This document shows, piece by piece, positions 50,687 to 59,514 of a stretch of DNA of 64,000 nt. The notes under the pieces were generated by a model that saw only the letters and a program-made list of their open reading frames with translations, searched no databases and was not told the origin of the DNA. A program made the position numbers and the translations under genes. Origin of the DNA: UMGS1532 sp045594795 (GTDB lineage: Bacteria; Bacillota; Clostridia; Oscillospirales; Acutalibacteraceae); assembly GCA_045594795.1 (NCBI GenBank), contig JAZNZF010000047.1:21520-85519 (forward strand), in the 5' to 3' direction. How positions within the stretch are numbered: position 1 is the first letter of the stretch; every line of letters starts with the position of its first letter.

Positions 50687-53206
50687 ATGAAGCTTCTTGC
50701 AGTTGACGGAAACAGTCTTATAAACCGTGCCTTTTACGGTATCCGTATGCTTACCACTAAAGACGGTATTTTCACCAACGGCATTTACGGGTTTATAAAT
50801 ATGCTTAACCGCATTATAGAGATGGAAAATCCCGATGGCGTTGCGGTTGCTTTCGACCTTAGAAAGCCCACCTTCCGTCACAAGCTTTATTCCGAATACA
50901 AAGCCGGCAGAAAAGGTATGCCCGACGAGCTTGCTTCCCAGCTACCCTTACTTAAAGAATGGCTCGAGCTTATGGGCTATGCCGTTTTAGAAAAAGAAGG
51001 CTTTGAGGCCGACGATATTTTAGGTACACTTGCCGCAGCCGTGGAAAAAAGCGGAGACACCTGCATTATTGCAACGGGTGACCGCGACTCGTTTCAGTTA
51101 ATTTCAGACAACGTAACGGTACTTAATACAGTTACTAAAGGTGGACACCCCGAAATCATAAGGTACGATACCACCGCAATAATGGAAAAGTATGGCGTTT
51201 CTCCCAAAAGAATGATAGACATTAAAGCCCTACAGGGTGACGCTTCGGACAACATCCCCGGTGTTGCAGGCGTGGGCGAAAAAACCGCAGGCCAATTAGT
51301 TGCCGATTTTGGCGGAATAGATGATATCTACAATAACATTGACACTTTGGATATTAAACCAAACCTTAAGGCTAAACTTTTAGCCTCTAAAGACAATGCA
51401 TATTTAAGCTACACCTTAGGCGCAATCTGTCGCGATGTGCCTATATCAACCACGCTTACTGACTACCTACCAAAAAAGCGTGACGACCTACAGTTATCCC
51501 AGCTTATGACAAGGCTCGAGTTCTTTAGCCTTATGGAAAAGATGGGCATTTCTGCTACTGCTGTTTCGCCAAAGAGTCAGGATAGTGCAAAATACAAGGT
51601 GGTAAGCTTTAACGATATAAACCTTGAGGGTACTTGTCACATAGTCTATAACGGTGGTTCTGCTGCCGTTAGCTGTGGCGAGCTTGTAGCCGAAGTGCCA
51701 AACGATAAGTTACAAAGCCTTCTAAATAGCGATATTCCTAAAGATATTTACAACTGCAAGGAGATTTACAAGGCATACCCCGACACAAAGAATGTTGTGT
51801 TTGACAGTATGCTTGCGGGGTATCTATGCAGTCCGTCTGCTAAAAGCTACGAACTCGAAAGACTTGCGGCAGAGTACAGCGCTGTGACACCCGAATTTGA
51901 GGGTGAAACAACTGAACTAATAACACTCGCCGCCATCTTGCGCGAGGTTACAAAATGCCTTAATAAAGAGATAGAAGACAAGGGCTTCACTGCCCTTTTA
52001 AGTGATATAGAGCTTCCACTTTCTAAGGTATTAGCCGCAATGGAAAGCACAGGTTTTTTGGTTGACACTACCGGTATTGAGCAGATGGGCAAGCGTTTAG
52101 AGTCTACCCTAAAAGAGCTCCAAGAGGGTATCTACGCTTGTGCAGAGTGCGAGTTTAATATTAATTCGCCAAAGCAGTTGGGCGAGGTGCTTTTTGAAAA
52201 GTTAGGTCTCCCCTGCAAAAAGAAAACAAAAAGAGGATATTCTACTAACGCCGAGGTTTTAGAGGGACTCCAAGAAGAACATCCGATAATAGAGCTGATT
52301 TTAGAGTACAGAAAATTGGGTAAGCTTAAATCCACATACTGCGATGGACTTGTAGCCTTTGCAGATGAAAACGGCAGAATCCATTCTACCCTAAACCAAA
52401 CCGAAACTCGTACGGGTAGAATAAGCTCGTTAGAGCCTAACCTACAGAATATCCCCGTAAGAACACCCGAGGGCAGAGAGCTTAGGCGCTTTTTTAAAGC
52501 CACCGACGGCTACACCCTACTTGATGCCGACTACAGCCAAATTGAGCTACGCGTTTTAGCGCACATAGCCGATGATGCGCGTATGAAGGATGCCTTTTTA
52601 AGTGGCGCAGATATTCACTTAAGCACCGCCGCAAGTGTGTTCTCGTTACCCGAAAGTATGGTAACACCCATTATGCGTAGCAGAGCAAAGGCGGTTAATT
52701 TTGGTATTGTTTATGGTATTGGCGCCTTTTCTTTGGCTAAGGATATCGGCGTTACAAGGAAAGAGGCTTCCGACTACATTAAGGGTTATATGCAGAACTT
52801 TAGCGGTGTTGCCGACTATATGGACAAGGTTGTAGCAGATGCTAAGGAAAACGGCTACGTTGTAACCCTCTTTGGTAGACGCAGATATCTGCCCGAGCTT
52901 ACCTCCTCTAACGGAATGCTACGCGCGTTTGGTGAAAGGGTTGCTCGAAATATGCCAATACAGGGTACTGCGGCAGACATAATAAAAATTGCTATGGTTA
53001 AGGTGCATAACCGAATAGTACGCGAAAAGCTTGATGCACGAATTATTATGCAGGTACACGATGAGCTTATTATTGAAGCGCGTGAAGAGATTTCCGATTA
53101 CGTATCAGGGCTTTTGACAGAGGAAATGCAAAATGCCGTCGAACTTTCGGTACCGCTTATAGCTGATACAAATATTGGTAAAACCTGGTACGATGCAAAG
53201 GGTTAA
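50687..53206 (+). CDS. polA: DNA polymerase I
   Basis: An 839-residue family A polymerase. The 5' nuclease covers about 1-290, followed by a 3'-5' exonuclease-like region (about 290-440) lacking recognisable catalytic acids, and the polymerase (450-839) with DADYSQIELRVLAH (motif A), RSRAKAVNFGIVYG (motif B) and MQVHDELIIE (motif C). Proofreading is therefore probably absent, as in Bacillus PolA. It is shorter than the E. coli enzyme. First gene of the polA-rimI-tsaD-kinase-HD unit. Confidence 0.96.
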   Translation: MKLLAVDGNSLINRAFYGIRMLTTKDGIFTNGIYGFINMLNRIIEMENPDGVAVAFDLRKPTFRHKLYSEYKAGRKGMPDELASQLPLLKEWLELMGYAVLEKEGFEADDILGTLAAAVEKSGDTCIIATGDRDSFQLISDNVTVLNTVTKGGHPEIIRYDTTAIMEKYGVSPKRMIDIKALQGDASDNIPGVAGVGEKTAGQLVADFGGIDDIYNNIDTLDIKPNLKAKLLASKDNAYLSYTLGAICRDVPISTTLTDYLPKKRDDLQLSQLMTRLEFFSLMEKMGISATAVSPKSQDSAKYKVVSFNDINLEGTCHIVYNGGSAAVSCGELVAEVPNDKLQSLLNSDIPKDIYNCKEIYKAYPDTKNVVFDSMLAGYLCSPSAKSYELERLAAEYSAVTPEFEGETTELITLAAILREVTKCLNKEIEDKGFTALLSDIELPLSKVLAAMESTGFLVDTTGIEQMGKRLESTLKELQEGIYACAECEFNINSPKQLGEVLFEKLGLPCKKKTKRGYSTNAEVLEGLQEEHPIIELILEYRKLGKLKSTYCDGLVAFADENGRIHSTLNQTETRTGRISSLEPNLQNIPVRTPEGRELRRFFKATDGYTLLDADYSQIELRVLAHIADDARMKDAFLSGADIHLSTAASVFSLPESMVTPIMRSRAKAVNFGIVYGIGAFSLAKDIGVTRKEASDYIKGYMQNFSGVADYMDKVVADAKENGYVVTLFGRRRYLPELTSSNGMLRAFGERVARNMPIQGTAADIIKIAMVKVHNRIVREKLDARIIMQVHDELIIEAREEISDYVSGLLTEEMQNAVELSVPLIADTNIGKTWYDAKG

Positions 53207-53210
53207 TTTT

Positions 53211-53648
53211 ATGGAATTAGAAATTATTTTAGCCGCACCCCAAGATGCCCAGGATATTGAAAAAATAGAAAAAGAATGCTTTAGCAAACCTTGGACAAAG
53301 GAAAACATCATAGAATCATTAGAGAATTCTACCGTGTTTTTTGTAGCAAAGCTCAAAGGAGAAACGGTTGGCTACTGCGGTATGCAAAACGCTTCTGGTG
53401 ATGGATATATCACCAACGTTGCAGTAACTAAAACCGCACGTGGAAAGGGAGTTGCTACTCGTCTTTTAGAAGCACTTTTCGACTTTGCGAAAACTAATGA
53501 ACTTAATTTTATTAGCCTTGAGGTCCGTAAGAGCAACAGCACAGCCATTTGCCTTTACAACAAAATGGGCTTTACATCAGTAGGCACTCGCAAAAACTTT
53601 TACTCCGACCCACGCGAAGATGCCATTATTATGACAAAGTATTTTTAA
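53211..53648 (+). CDS. rimI: Ribosomal protein S18-alanine N-acetyltransferase
   Basis: A 145-residue GNAT acetyltransferase. The start is ATG 53211, four bases after the polA stop. The acetyl-CoA loop is VTKTARGKGVATRLLEAL, and LEVRKSNSTAICLYNKMGF followed by YYS/FYSDPREDAIIM is typical of RimI. It lies just upstream of tsaD, the common neighbour. Other GNAT roles cannot be excluded. Confidence 0.9.
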   Translation: MELEIILAAPQDAQDIEKIEKECFSKPWTKENIIESLENSTVFFVAKLKGETVGYCGMQNASGDGYITNVAVTKTARGKGVATRLLEALFDFAKTNELNFISLEVRKSNSTAICLYNKMGFTSVGTRKNFYSDPREDAIIMTKYF

Positions 53649-53662
53649 TTTAGGTGAACAAT

Positions 53663-54682
53663 ATGTATATCCTTGCAGTTGAATCGTCTTGCGATGAAAC
53701 CTCGGTTGCCGTATGTAAAGGGCGCGAGGTACTTTCAAATATAGTTGCAACACAAATTGCCGAGCACGCGCTATACGGCGGTGTTGTGCCCGAAATTGCT
53801 TCGCGTAGACATTGTGAATCTATCTCCGAGGTCTGCGAAGAGGCTTTGCGACAAGCTGATATTTGGTACGAGGACATTAATGCCGTTGCGGTTACCTTTG
53901 CTCCCGGACTTATCGGCGCGCTACTCGTCGGCGTGAACTTCGCTAAGGGCCTTGCAAAAAGCCTTAACGTTCCGCTTATACCCGTTCACCATCTGCGTTC
54001 GCATATTGCGGCAAACTACATAACCTACCCTGAGCTCCACCCTGAGTTTTTGTGCCTTTTAGTTTCGGGCGGAAATAGTCACATTATAAGGGTTACCGAT
54101 TATTGCAAATTTAATGTTATCGGCAGAACGCGTGACGATGCCGCAGGCGAATGCTTTGATAAAACTGCCAGAGCTTTAGGGCTTCCCTATCCTGGCGGCG
54201 TAAAGCTTGATAAAATAGCAGAAGAAGGCAACCCAAACGCATATAAACTACCTCACCCAAAGGTTGATGGCGCACCCTACGATTTTAGCTTTTCGGGGCT
54301 TAAAACTGCTGTTATAAACCTTATACACAACGCAAAACAAAAGGACGAGGAAATTAACGTTGCCGATTTGGCGGCGGCTGTTAGACAAAAGGTTTGCGAT
54401 ATTGCAATAGAAAACACAATGTTAGCATTAAAAGACACAGGACTTAAAACCTTGGTGGTAGCGGGTGGTGTTTCGGCAAACAGTCTTTTAAGAAAAAGGT
54501 TACAGGAAGAATGCGAAAAACTCGGCTACACTTTATATATACCCGAGCTTAAATACTGTGGTGACAATGCCGCTATGGTAGGTGTTCAGGCGTACTATGA
54601 ATATCTTAACGGCAACATCTCCGATATGTCCCTTAACGCCACCGCAACACTACCTATAGATTACAATAACAAGAGTGAATAA
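53663..54682 (+). CDS. tsaD: tRNA N6-adenosine threonylcarbamoyltransferase
   Basis: A 339-residue enzyme forming t6A37 in tRNA. The start is probably ATG 53663 after TTAGGTG; GTG 53654 lies within that site. Motifs are ESSCDETSVAV, the metal ligands His110 and His114 (HLRSH), SGGNSHI, GRTRDDAAGECFDK and FSFSGLKTAV. It needs TsaB/E partners outside the window. Its product is the substrate of MtaB at 17973-19256. Confidence 0.96.
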   Translation: MYILAVESSCDETSVAVCKGREVLSNIVATQIAEHALYGGVVPEIASRRHCESISEVCEEALRQADIWYEDINAVAVTFAPGLIGALLVGVNFAKGLAKSLNVPLIPVHHLRSHIAANYITYPELHPEFLCLLVSGGNSHIIRVTDYCKFNVIGRTRDDAAGECFDKTARALGLPYPGGVKLDKIAEEGNPNAYKLPHPKVDGAPYDFSFSGLKTAVINLIHNAKQKDEEINVADLAAAVRQKVCDIAIENTMLALKDTGLKTLVVAGGVSANSLLRKRLQEECEKLGYTLYIPELKYCGDNAAMVGVQAYYEYLNGNISDMSLNATATLPIDYNNKSE

Positions 54683-54683
54683 T

Positions 54684-55502
54684 ATGGAACATCTTAACTC
54701 AAACAAAATAAAAAGGGCGGTAATTATAAGCGACCTCTCCTGCTTTGGCAAGTGTTCGCTTACCGTTTCGCTACCTATAATATCCCACTACGGCATTGAG
54801 GCGGTGCCTCTGCCTACCGCATTGCTTTCTAACCACACGGGCGGATTCGAGGATTACACCTGCATTGATTTAAGCGAACCGATGAATAGCATAGCTTTAA
54901 AGTGGAAGGCTTTAAAGCTGAATTTCGATTGCATATACACAGGCTATTTTAGTGACCCTAAGCAAATAGAAATAGCTTTAGATTTTATTAAGGAATTTAA
55001 AAAGCCCGATACCCTGCTTATTGTTGACCCCGTTATGGGTGACAACGGCTGCCTTTATACAGGGCTTGACAAAAGCTTTATAAGTGGTATGCAAAAGCTT
55101 TGCTCAATAGCAGATATAATTACACCGAATCTTACCGAAGCGGCGCTATTAACCGAGCTTACCGTAGACGACGACCCGCATTTGATATTAGAAAAGCTTA
55201 CTACAAAAAATGTAATTATTACGGGCGTTAAAACAAACGAAAAAATAGGTTGCAAAGCGCGAATAAACGGCAAAGAATTCGAGATACAAAAGTCGTATAT
55301 TGACCGCCAACTGCACGGCTGTGGTGATGTTTTTACCTCTGCTTTGTGCGGCGAGCTTTTATCGGGCAAGGAAATGCAAGATGCCGTTATAAACGCAGCA
55401 GAATTCTGCGACCTATGTATAAGAGAAACAGACAAAGAGCACCCCTACCACAGCTACGGACTTAGATTTGAAACTGTTTTAAAGAAATGGAGTACACTAT
55501 GA
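54684..55502 (+). CDS. Pyridoxamine kinase
   Basis: A 272-residue PfkB/ribokinase-type kinase of the PdxY/PdxK group. The start is ATG 54684, one base after the tsaD stop; the upstream GTG is less likely. AVIISDLSCFGKCSLTVSLPI opens the fold, PTALLSNHTGG is a substrate loop, DPVMGDNG the ATP region and DRQLHGCGDVF the anion hole with the catalytic Asp. It phosphorylates B6 vitamers in the salvage route. The thiamine-pathway kinase ThiD is an alternative but fits less well. Confidence 0.88.
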   Translation: MEHLNSNKIKRAVIISDLSCFGKCSLTVSLPIISHYGIEAVPLPTALLSNHTGGFEDYTCIDLSEPMNSIALKWKALKLNFDCIYTGYFSDPKQIEIALDFIKEFKKPDTLLIVDPVMGDNGCLYTGLDKSFISGMQKLCSIADIITPNLTEAALLTELTVDDDPHLILEKLTTKNVIITGVKTNEKIGCKARINGKEFEIQKSYIDRQLHGCGDVFTSALCGELLSGKEMQDAVINAAEFCDLCIRETDKEHPYHSYGLRFETVLKKWSTL

Positions 55503-56158
55503 TTACCTTTGAGGATATAAAAAAGAATGCAACAGTAAAAACCTATATCGACGCCGCTGACAAGGCACTTAACGTGCTTGGCTTTACCGAGCATAGCTAC
55601 GGTCACGTAACCTTTGTTGCAACAAAGGCAGAGCAAATTCTTAGCACTCTCGGATATTCCGAAAGGGAAATTGAGCTTGCAAAAATTGCGGCATATCTGC
55701 ACGATATAGGCAACCTTATAAACAGGGTTGACCACGCGCAAAGCGGTGCGGTAATTGCCTTTAGAATACTTGATAATTTAGGTATGGACCCAAAGGAAAT
55801 TGCAACGGTTGTAACCGCTATCGGCAACCACGACGAAGGCACAGGTGTTCCCGTTGATGCAGTAAGCGCCGCCTTGATTCTTGCCGATAAATCGGATGTT
55901 CGAAGAAGCAGAGTTAGACACACCGACCCTAATACCTTTGACATTCACGACAGGGTAAACTACTCTGTAGAAGCTGCAGCACTTGAGGTGGATACAGATA
56001 AAAAAACTGTAACGCTTAGCATTAAAATTGACCAACAGCTTGGCAGCATTATGGATTATTTTCAAATTTTTATGGCTCGTATGCAGCTTTGCAAAAAAGC
56101 GGCAGAAATGCTCTCGCTTACCTTCCATCTTGTTATTAACGACCAACCTTTAGGTTAA
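55499..56158 (+). CDS. HD domain phosphohydrolase
   Basis: A 219-residue protein. The start is ATG 55499 after GGAG, overlapping the kinase end. An HD domain is shown by SYGHVTFVA, AAYLHDIGNL and DHAQSGA, with a further NHDEGTG. Such domains cleave phosphoester or nucleotide substrates; the substrate is unknown. The C-terminal 80 residues are beta-alpha (KKTVTLSIKIDQQLGSIM, FQIFMARMQLC). Last gene of the polA operon. Confidence 0.85.
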   Translation: MITFEDIKKNATVKTYIDAADKALNVLGFTEHSYGHVTFVATKAEQILSTLGYSEREIELAKIAAYLHDIGNLINRVDHAQSGAVIAFRILDNLGMDPKEIATVVTAIGNHDEGTGVPVDAVSAALILADKSDVRRSRVRHTDPNTFDIHDRVNYSVEAAALEVDTDKKTVTLSIKIDQQLGSIMDYFQIFMARMQLCKKAAEMLSLTFHLVINDQPLG

Positions 56159-56168
56159 TAAGAACAAC

Positions 56169-56200
56169 AAAATCCGTAGGCTGACGCCTACGGATTTTTT
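56169..56200. terminator. Terminator after the polA operon
   Basis: AAAATCCGTAGGC pairs with GCCTACGGATTTT, followed by T. It may also end the convergent FeoB-associated gene, whose stop lies at 56203. Confidence 0.9.
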
Positions 56201-56202
56201 AT

Positions 56203-56355
56203 CTATTTTGGTACTTTAGTGTTACACTTACCGCCGCATTGCTTTGCGTACGGACAGCCTATACAAGCTTCGCCGCGTTTTTTGGCTTTATACAAGTAAT
56301 ATATAACAAGCGCGGCAATGATAACTAAAAGTAAAACTATTATTGCATCTTTCAT
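56203..56355 (-). CDS. FeoB-associated cysteine-rich membrane protein
   Basis: A 50-residue protein. A membrane span covers about 4-22 and the tail has CIGCPYAKQCGGKC, the conserved signature of the FeoB-associated family. It lies five bases after feoB on the same strand and is probably its last operon member. It may help iron pass or bind near FeoB; its exact role is unknown. It is too short for many gene finders. Confidence 0.9.
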   Translation of the reverse strand: MKDAIIVLLLVIIAALVIYYLYKAKKRGEACIGCPYAKQCGGKCNTKVPK

Positions 56356-56360
56356 AATTA

Positions 56361-58409
56361 TTAAACCGTAACCATTTCTTTTTTCTTTAGCTTTTCTAAT
56401 TGTTCTGCTTTTAGCCTTTTATTAGTGTTGTTTATAAGCAAAAGTACAATAGAAACCATAACGGCTATAGCAATCAATCCGCCAACTGCCGCGGCAACAT
56501 TTAGAACCTCACCCGTAACTATAGTACCGATGGTATAAACGAAATATGCTATGGTATAGCCCACACCTAACTGCAGACCAATGCCTCCCCACAACCATTT
56601 TGCGCTTTTCATTTCCGAGTTCATAGCGCCGATTGCTGCAAAGCACGGTGGAGAATAAAGGTTGAACATAAGATATGCAAGAGCCGCTACCTTAGTTATA
56701 GCCATAATTCCTGCCGCCTCTGTGCCAGTTCCTCCTACAAGGGCAAGTTCTTCGGTGTCAATAAGATTTTCCAAACCAACAAAGCAAACAGCTAAAGTGC
56801 CAACAACGTTTTCTTTGGCTATAAAGCCTGTTATTATGGCGGCGGCAAGCTGCCACGAAAGCACGCCAACGATTGGCACAAACAAATATGCGAAAGGATA
56901 AGCAATAGATGCAAGAATTGAAGCATCAGCAGATTTAGCAACTGTAAACTGCCAAGTAAATGTTTGCATAATCTGTACTGCCATATTGCATAAAAGAATA
57001 ATTGTGGCAGCCTTTACTATGTAAGCCCAACCTCTGCTACACATTGATTTAAATGCACCGATAAAGGATGGCACTTTGTATTCGGGAAGCTCGATTATAA
57101 AAAATGATTTTTTAGCACTGTTACCCGTTATTTTATTTATAAGTAATGCGCCAAGGAAAATAATTACAATTCCCGAAAGATACATAAGCGTACTTACCCA
57201 ACCGGCATTATTAAAAAATGCGCCTGCAAACAATGATATAACAGGAATTTTAGCACCGCACGGCATAAACGGAGCAAGCATAGCGGTGGTCCTACGTTCG
57301 CGTTCGTTACGAATAGTGCGGCTTGCCATAACACCAGGAACTGCACAGCCGATACCAATTACAAACGGAATAACCGACTTGCCCGAAAGACCAACCTTTT
57401 TAAATATAGGGTCAAGCACTACTGCAACACGCGACATATATCCGCAGTCTTCGAGCAATGCCAATAAAAAGTACATTACCATTACAAGCGGTAGAAAGCC
57501 TATAACTGCAACCATACCGCCAATAACGCCATCTACAAGAATGGCGGAGAGTAGTGGGTTTGCATCTGCAAGTAGTTCACCTACAAAGCCTTGAAAAATT
57601 TCAAGTAACGGAACAAGCCCCGGAATAGAGGTACCGCCAATTTCTACACCCTCTGCAATCCAGGTGCCAAGGGTGGTTTGAGATATGTAAAAAACAAGGA
57701 ACATAACTACCGCAAATATGGGAATACCAAGCCACTTGTTTGTAAGCACAGCATCAATTTTATCGCCGAAGTTTTTATCCTTTGTGAAAGACTTACGTGT
57801 TTCAACCTCTTTAACAATGCTTTTTACAAATTCAAAGCGCTTGCGGTCGGCAAACTTAACAGCCGCTTTATCCTTAAGGTCTATTTCACCTTGAGTATAT
57901 GGTGCTTTCTGAGTGTTATTTATATTATCAATAGCCGTCTGTACTACCGCCTTTAATCCATCTGAAGATGTAGAAATGGTATTAACTACAGGGCAACCAA
58001 GTAATGCCGACAACGTTTCGTTATCAATTTTAGTTTCCTTTTTCTTATTGATATCGCTTTTATTTAAGGCAACTACAACAGGAATACCAAGCTCTAAAAT
58101 CTGGGTTGTAAAGAAAAGACTACGGCTAAGGTTAGTAGCATCAACGATATTAATAATAATGTCGGGATTTTCTTTCTTTACGTAGTCGCGGGTGATACTT
58201 TCCTCACTTGTAAAGGGTGACATTGAATAAGCACCTGGTAAATCGACAGCAAAAATCTGTTCACCGCCTGTATACGCTTTTTTTATAGGGCGTTCTTTTT
58301 TATCTACAGTAACACCTGCCCAGTTACCCACCTTTTCATTGCTGCCCGTAAGCGCATTATACATAGTGGTTTTACCAGAGTTTGGGTTGCCTGTTAATGC
58401 AATTCTCAT
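56361..58409 (-). CDS. feoB: Ferrous iron transport protein B
   Basis: A 682-residue iron transporter. A GTPase domain at the N-terminus has G1 GNPNSGKT (7-14), DLPGAYSMSP (G3) and NKSD (G4). It is followed by two gate-type membrane modules with about 8-9 spans and the characteristic MPCGAKIPV and LYSPPCFAAIGA segments. It imports Fe2+ under anaerobic conditions. The start ATG follows AAGGAG. An operator-like palindrome (58443-58460) lies between feoA and feoB. Confidence 0.96.
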   Translation of the reverse strand: MRIALTGNPNSGKTTMYNALTGSNEKVGNWAGVTVDKKERPIKKAYTGGEQIFAVDLPGAYSMSPFTSEESITRDYVKKENPDIIINIVDATNLSRSLFFTTQILELGIPVVVALNKSDINKKKETKIDNETLSALLGCPVVNTISTSSDGLKAVVQTAIDNINNTQKAPYTQGEIDLKDKAAVKFADRKRFEFVKSIVKEVETRKSFTKDKNFGDKIDAVLTNKWLGIPIFAVVMFLVFYISQTTLGTWIAEGVEIGGTSIPGLVPLLEIFQGFVGELLADANPLLSAILVDGVIGGMVAVIGFLPLVMVMYFLLALLEDCGYMSRVAVVLDPIFKKVGLSGKSVIPFVIGIGCAVPGVMASRTIRNERERRTTAMLAPFMPCGAKIPVISLFAGAFFNNAGWVSTLMYLSGIVIIFLGALLINKITGNSAKKSFFIIELPEYKVPSFIGAFKSMCSRGWAYIVKAATIILLCNMAVQIMQTFTWQFTVAKSADASILASIAYPFAYLFVPIVGVLSWQLAAAIITGFIAKENVVGTLAVCFVGLENLIDTEELALVGGTGTEAAGIMAITKVAALAYLMFNLYSPPCFAAIGAMNSEMKSAKWLWGGIGLQLGVGYTIAYFVYTIGTIVTGEVLNVAAAVGGLIAIAVMVSIVLLLINNTNKRLKAEQLEKLKKKEMVTV

Positions 58410-58442
58410 TAATAATTCTCCTTAGTAAAATTTTTATCGCGC

Positions 58443-58460
58443 AGTTAGCCGTTGCTAACT
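58443..58460 (-). promoter_or_regulatory. Iron operator-like palindrome, copy a
   Basis: AGTTAGC-CGTT-GCTAACT, a perfect inverted repeat identical in its arms to the copies at 58726-58743 and 58760-58776. It lies between feoA and feoB, so feoB may have a second control point. Confidence 0.75.
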
Positions 58461-58494
58461 GATATGTAAAAAAACAACCAACCGACTGTCTTTT

Positions 58495-58707
58495 TTAAAC
58501 TATAATGGCTTCAGCCAGTTGATTATCTATATTATACCTGCCATCTTTAATAGAAACAACACAACCGCCTTTTAGGTGCGATATTACAGTTATAGTCTCC
58601 CCGCTATAACAACCAAGTGAAAACAAAAATGCATCTAACTCCTCATCATCGGTTAGAATTTCTTTAATAATATACTCTCTTCCCTCTTGGGCATTTTTTA
58701 AATTCAC
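58495..58707 (-). CDS. feoA: Ferrous iron transport protein A
   Basis: A 70-residue SH3-like protein. The start is probably GTG 58707, five bases after GGTGGTGAT; two more upstream GTG codons overlap that site. Hydrophobic and small residues follow the FeoA pattern (LGCYSGETITVISHLKGGCVV, a few residues, LAEAIIV ending). FeoA assists FeoB. First gene of the feo operon, under two palindromes. Confidence 0.9.
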   Translation of the reverse strand: MNLKNAQEGREYIIKEILTDDEELDAFLFSLGCYSGETITVISHLKGGCVVSIKDGRYNIDNQLAEAIIV

Positions 58708-58725
58708 TTGAATCACCACCAATCG

Positions 58726-58743
58726 AGTTAGCCTTTGCTAACT
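58726..58743 (-). promoter_or_regulatory. Iron operator-like palindrome, copy b
   Basis: AGTTAGC-CTTT-GCTAACT in the feoA leader, just upstream of the ribosome site. Confidence 0.8.
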
Positions 58744-58759
58744 GCACCTTATCAAAATC

Positions 58760-58776
58760 AGTTAGCCGTTGCTAAC
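58760..58776 (-). promoter_or_regulatory. Iron operator-like palindrome, copy c
   Basis: AGTTAGC-CGTT-GCTAAC directly downstream of the predicted feoA start site near 58778. A repressor bound here would block initiation. Confidence 0.82.
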
Positions 58777-58784
58777 CTTGTTTT

Positions 58785-58812
58785 ATTATATCATAAAAAG
58801 GTACCTTGTCAA
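58785..58812 (-). promoter_or_regulatory. Promoter of feoAB
   Basis: Minus strand: TTGACA at 58812-58807 and TATAAT at 58790-58785 with a 16 bp spacer. Confidence 0.82.
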
Positions 58813-58850
58813 GCGATTTAGTACAACTTTTTTACAAATTTTGTAAAAGA

Positions 58851-58878
58851 TTGCTTTTTTTATAAATTGTGCTATAAT
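58851..58878 (+). promoter_or_regulatory. Promoter of the DtxR/MntR-type regulator
   Basis: TTGCTT at 58851-58856 and TATAAT at 58873-58878 with a 16 bp spacer. It has no copy of the palindrome, so the regulator may not repress itself. Confidence 0.65.
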
Positions 58879-58909
58879 GTATATATAGAATTAAAAAGGG
58901 GGTTGTGAT

Positions 58910-59269
58910 ATGCCGCTAAAAGAATCGGGCGAAATGTACCTTGAATCTATATACGTTTTATGCAAATCGCAACCGTCGGTGCGTTCTATCGACGTTGCAG
59001 AGTATATGAACTACTCAAAGCCAAGTGTTAGCCGCGGCGTTGGTTTATTAAAAAAAGCGGGTTATATAGAGGTCGACCGCGACGGGTTTATATCCCTTAC
59101 AAAAGAGGGAGAAGCCAAGGCACACCAAATTTTCGAACGGCACACCATACTAACCAACATTCTAATTAAGCTTGGGGTCGACGAGCAAACCGCCGCAGAA
59201 GACGCCTGCCGAATTGAGCACGTTATAAGCGAAAAATCATTTAATATACTTAAAAATCTATTAAAATAA
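58910..59269 (+). CDS. DtxR/MntR family metal-dependent repressor
   Basis: A 119-residue regulator. The winged helix at about 5-65 (YLESIYVLC, RSIDVAEYMNYSKPSVSRGV) and the dimerisation/metal domain at 66-119 (HTILTNILIKLGVDEQTAAEDACRIEHVIS) give the short MntR layout without an SH3 domain. Divergent from feoAB with three palindromes in the feo region, it is the obvious candidate for iron control. Iron or manganese as the co-repressor cannot be told apart from sequence. Confidence 0.92.
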   Translation: MPLKESGEMYLESIYVLCKSQPSVRSIDVAEYMNYSKPSVSRGVGLLKKAGYIEVDRDGFISLTKEGEAKAHQIFERHTILTNILIKLGVDEQTAAEDACRIEHVISEKSFNILKNLLK

Positions 59270-59303
59270 AAAGCTACACAAAATTCGGATTGTGTAGCTT
59301 TTT
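59268..59303. terminator. Bidirectional terminator
   Basis: AAAAAGCTACACAA pairs with TTGTGTAGCTTTTT, a 14 bp stem with A and T runs on each side. It ends the regulator gene and the convergent rubredoxin gene. Confidence 0.92.
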
Positions 59304-59310
59304 TCAATTA

Positions 59311-59466
59311 TTATTCTGCGCTAAAGTTATCTTTACCTACAGCGCATAGAGGACACTCGAAATCGTCGGGGATATCCTCCCATTTGGTACCTGGAGCAAT
59401 ACCGCCCTCCTCGTAGCCTTCGGTTTCATCGTACACCCAGCCACATACATCACAAACGTATTTCAT
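59311..59466 (-). CDS. Rubredoxin
   Basis: A 51-residue rubredoxin. CDVCGWVYD and CPLCAVGKDNF carry the four iron-binding cysteines, and the middle is typical (PGTKWEDIPDDFECP). It carries electrons to the flavodiiron protein encoded 48 bp upstream on the same strand. The ribosome site is GGAGGTG. Not long enough for common ORF cut-offs. Confidence 0.95.
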   Translation of the reverse strand: MKYVCDVCGWVYDETEGYEEGGIAPGTKWEDIPDDFECPLCAVGKDNFSAE

Positions 59467-59514
59467 ACTTTCACCTCCAAGATTAATATTATTTGTAATT
59501 GTTTTATTTGTTAT

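Noticed and set aside
50699..53206. Active 3'-5' proofreading domain in PolA
   Set aside because: The region between the 5' nuclease and the polymerase lacks recognisable catalytic acid motifs, as in Bacillus PolA.
57076..57594. 172-residue plus-strand frame inside feoB
   Set aside because: Antisense to the membrane modules of a complete feoB; no ribosome site and no family resemblance.
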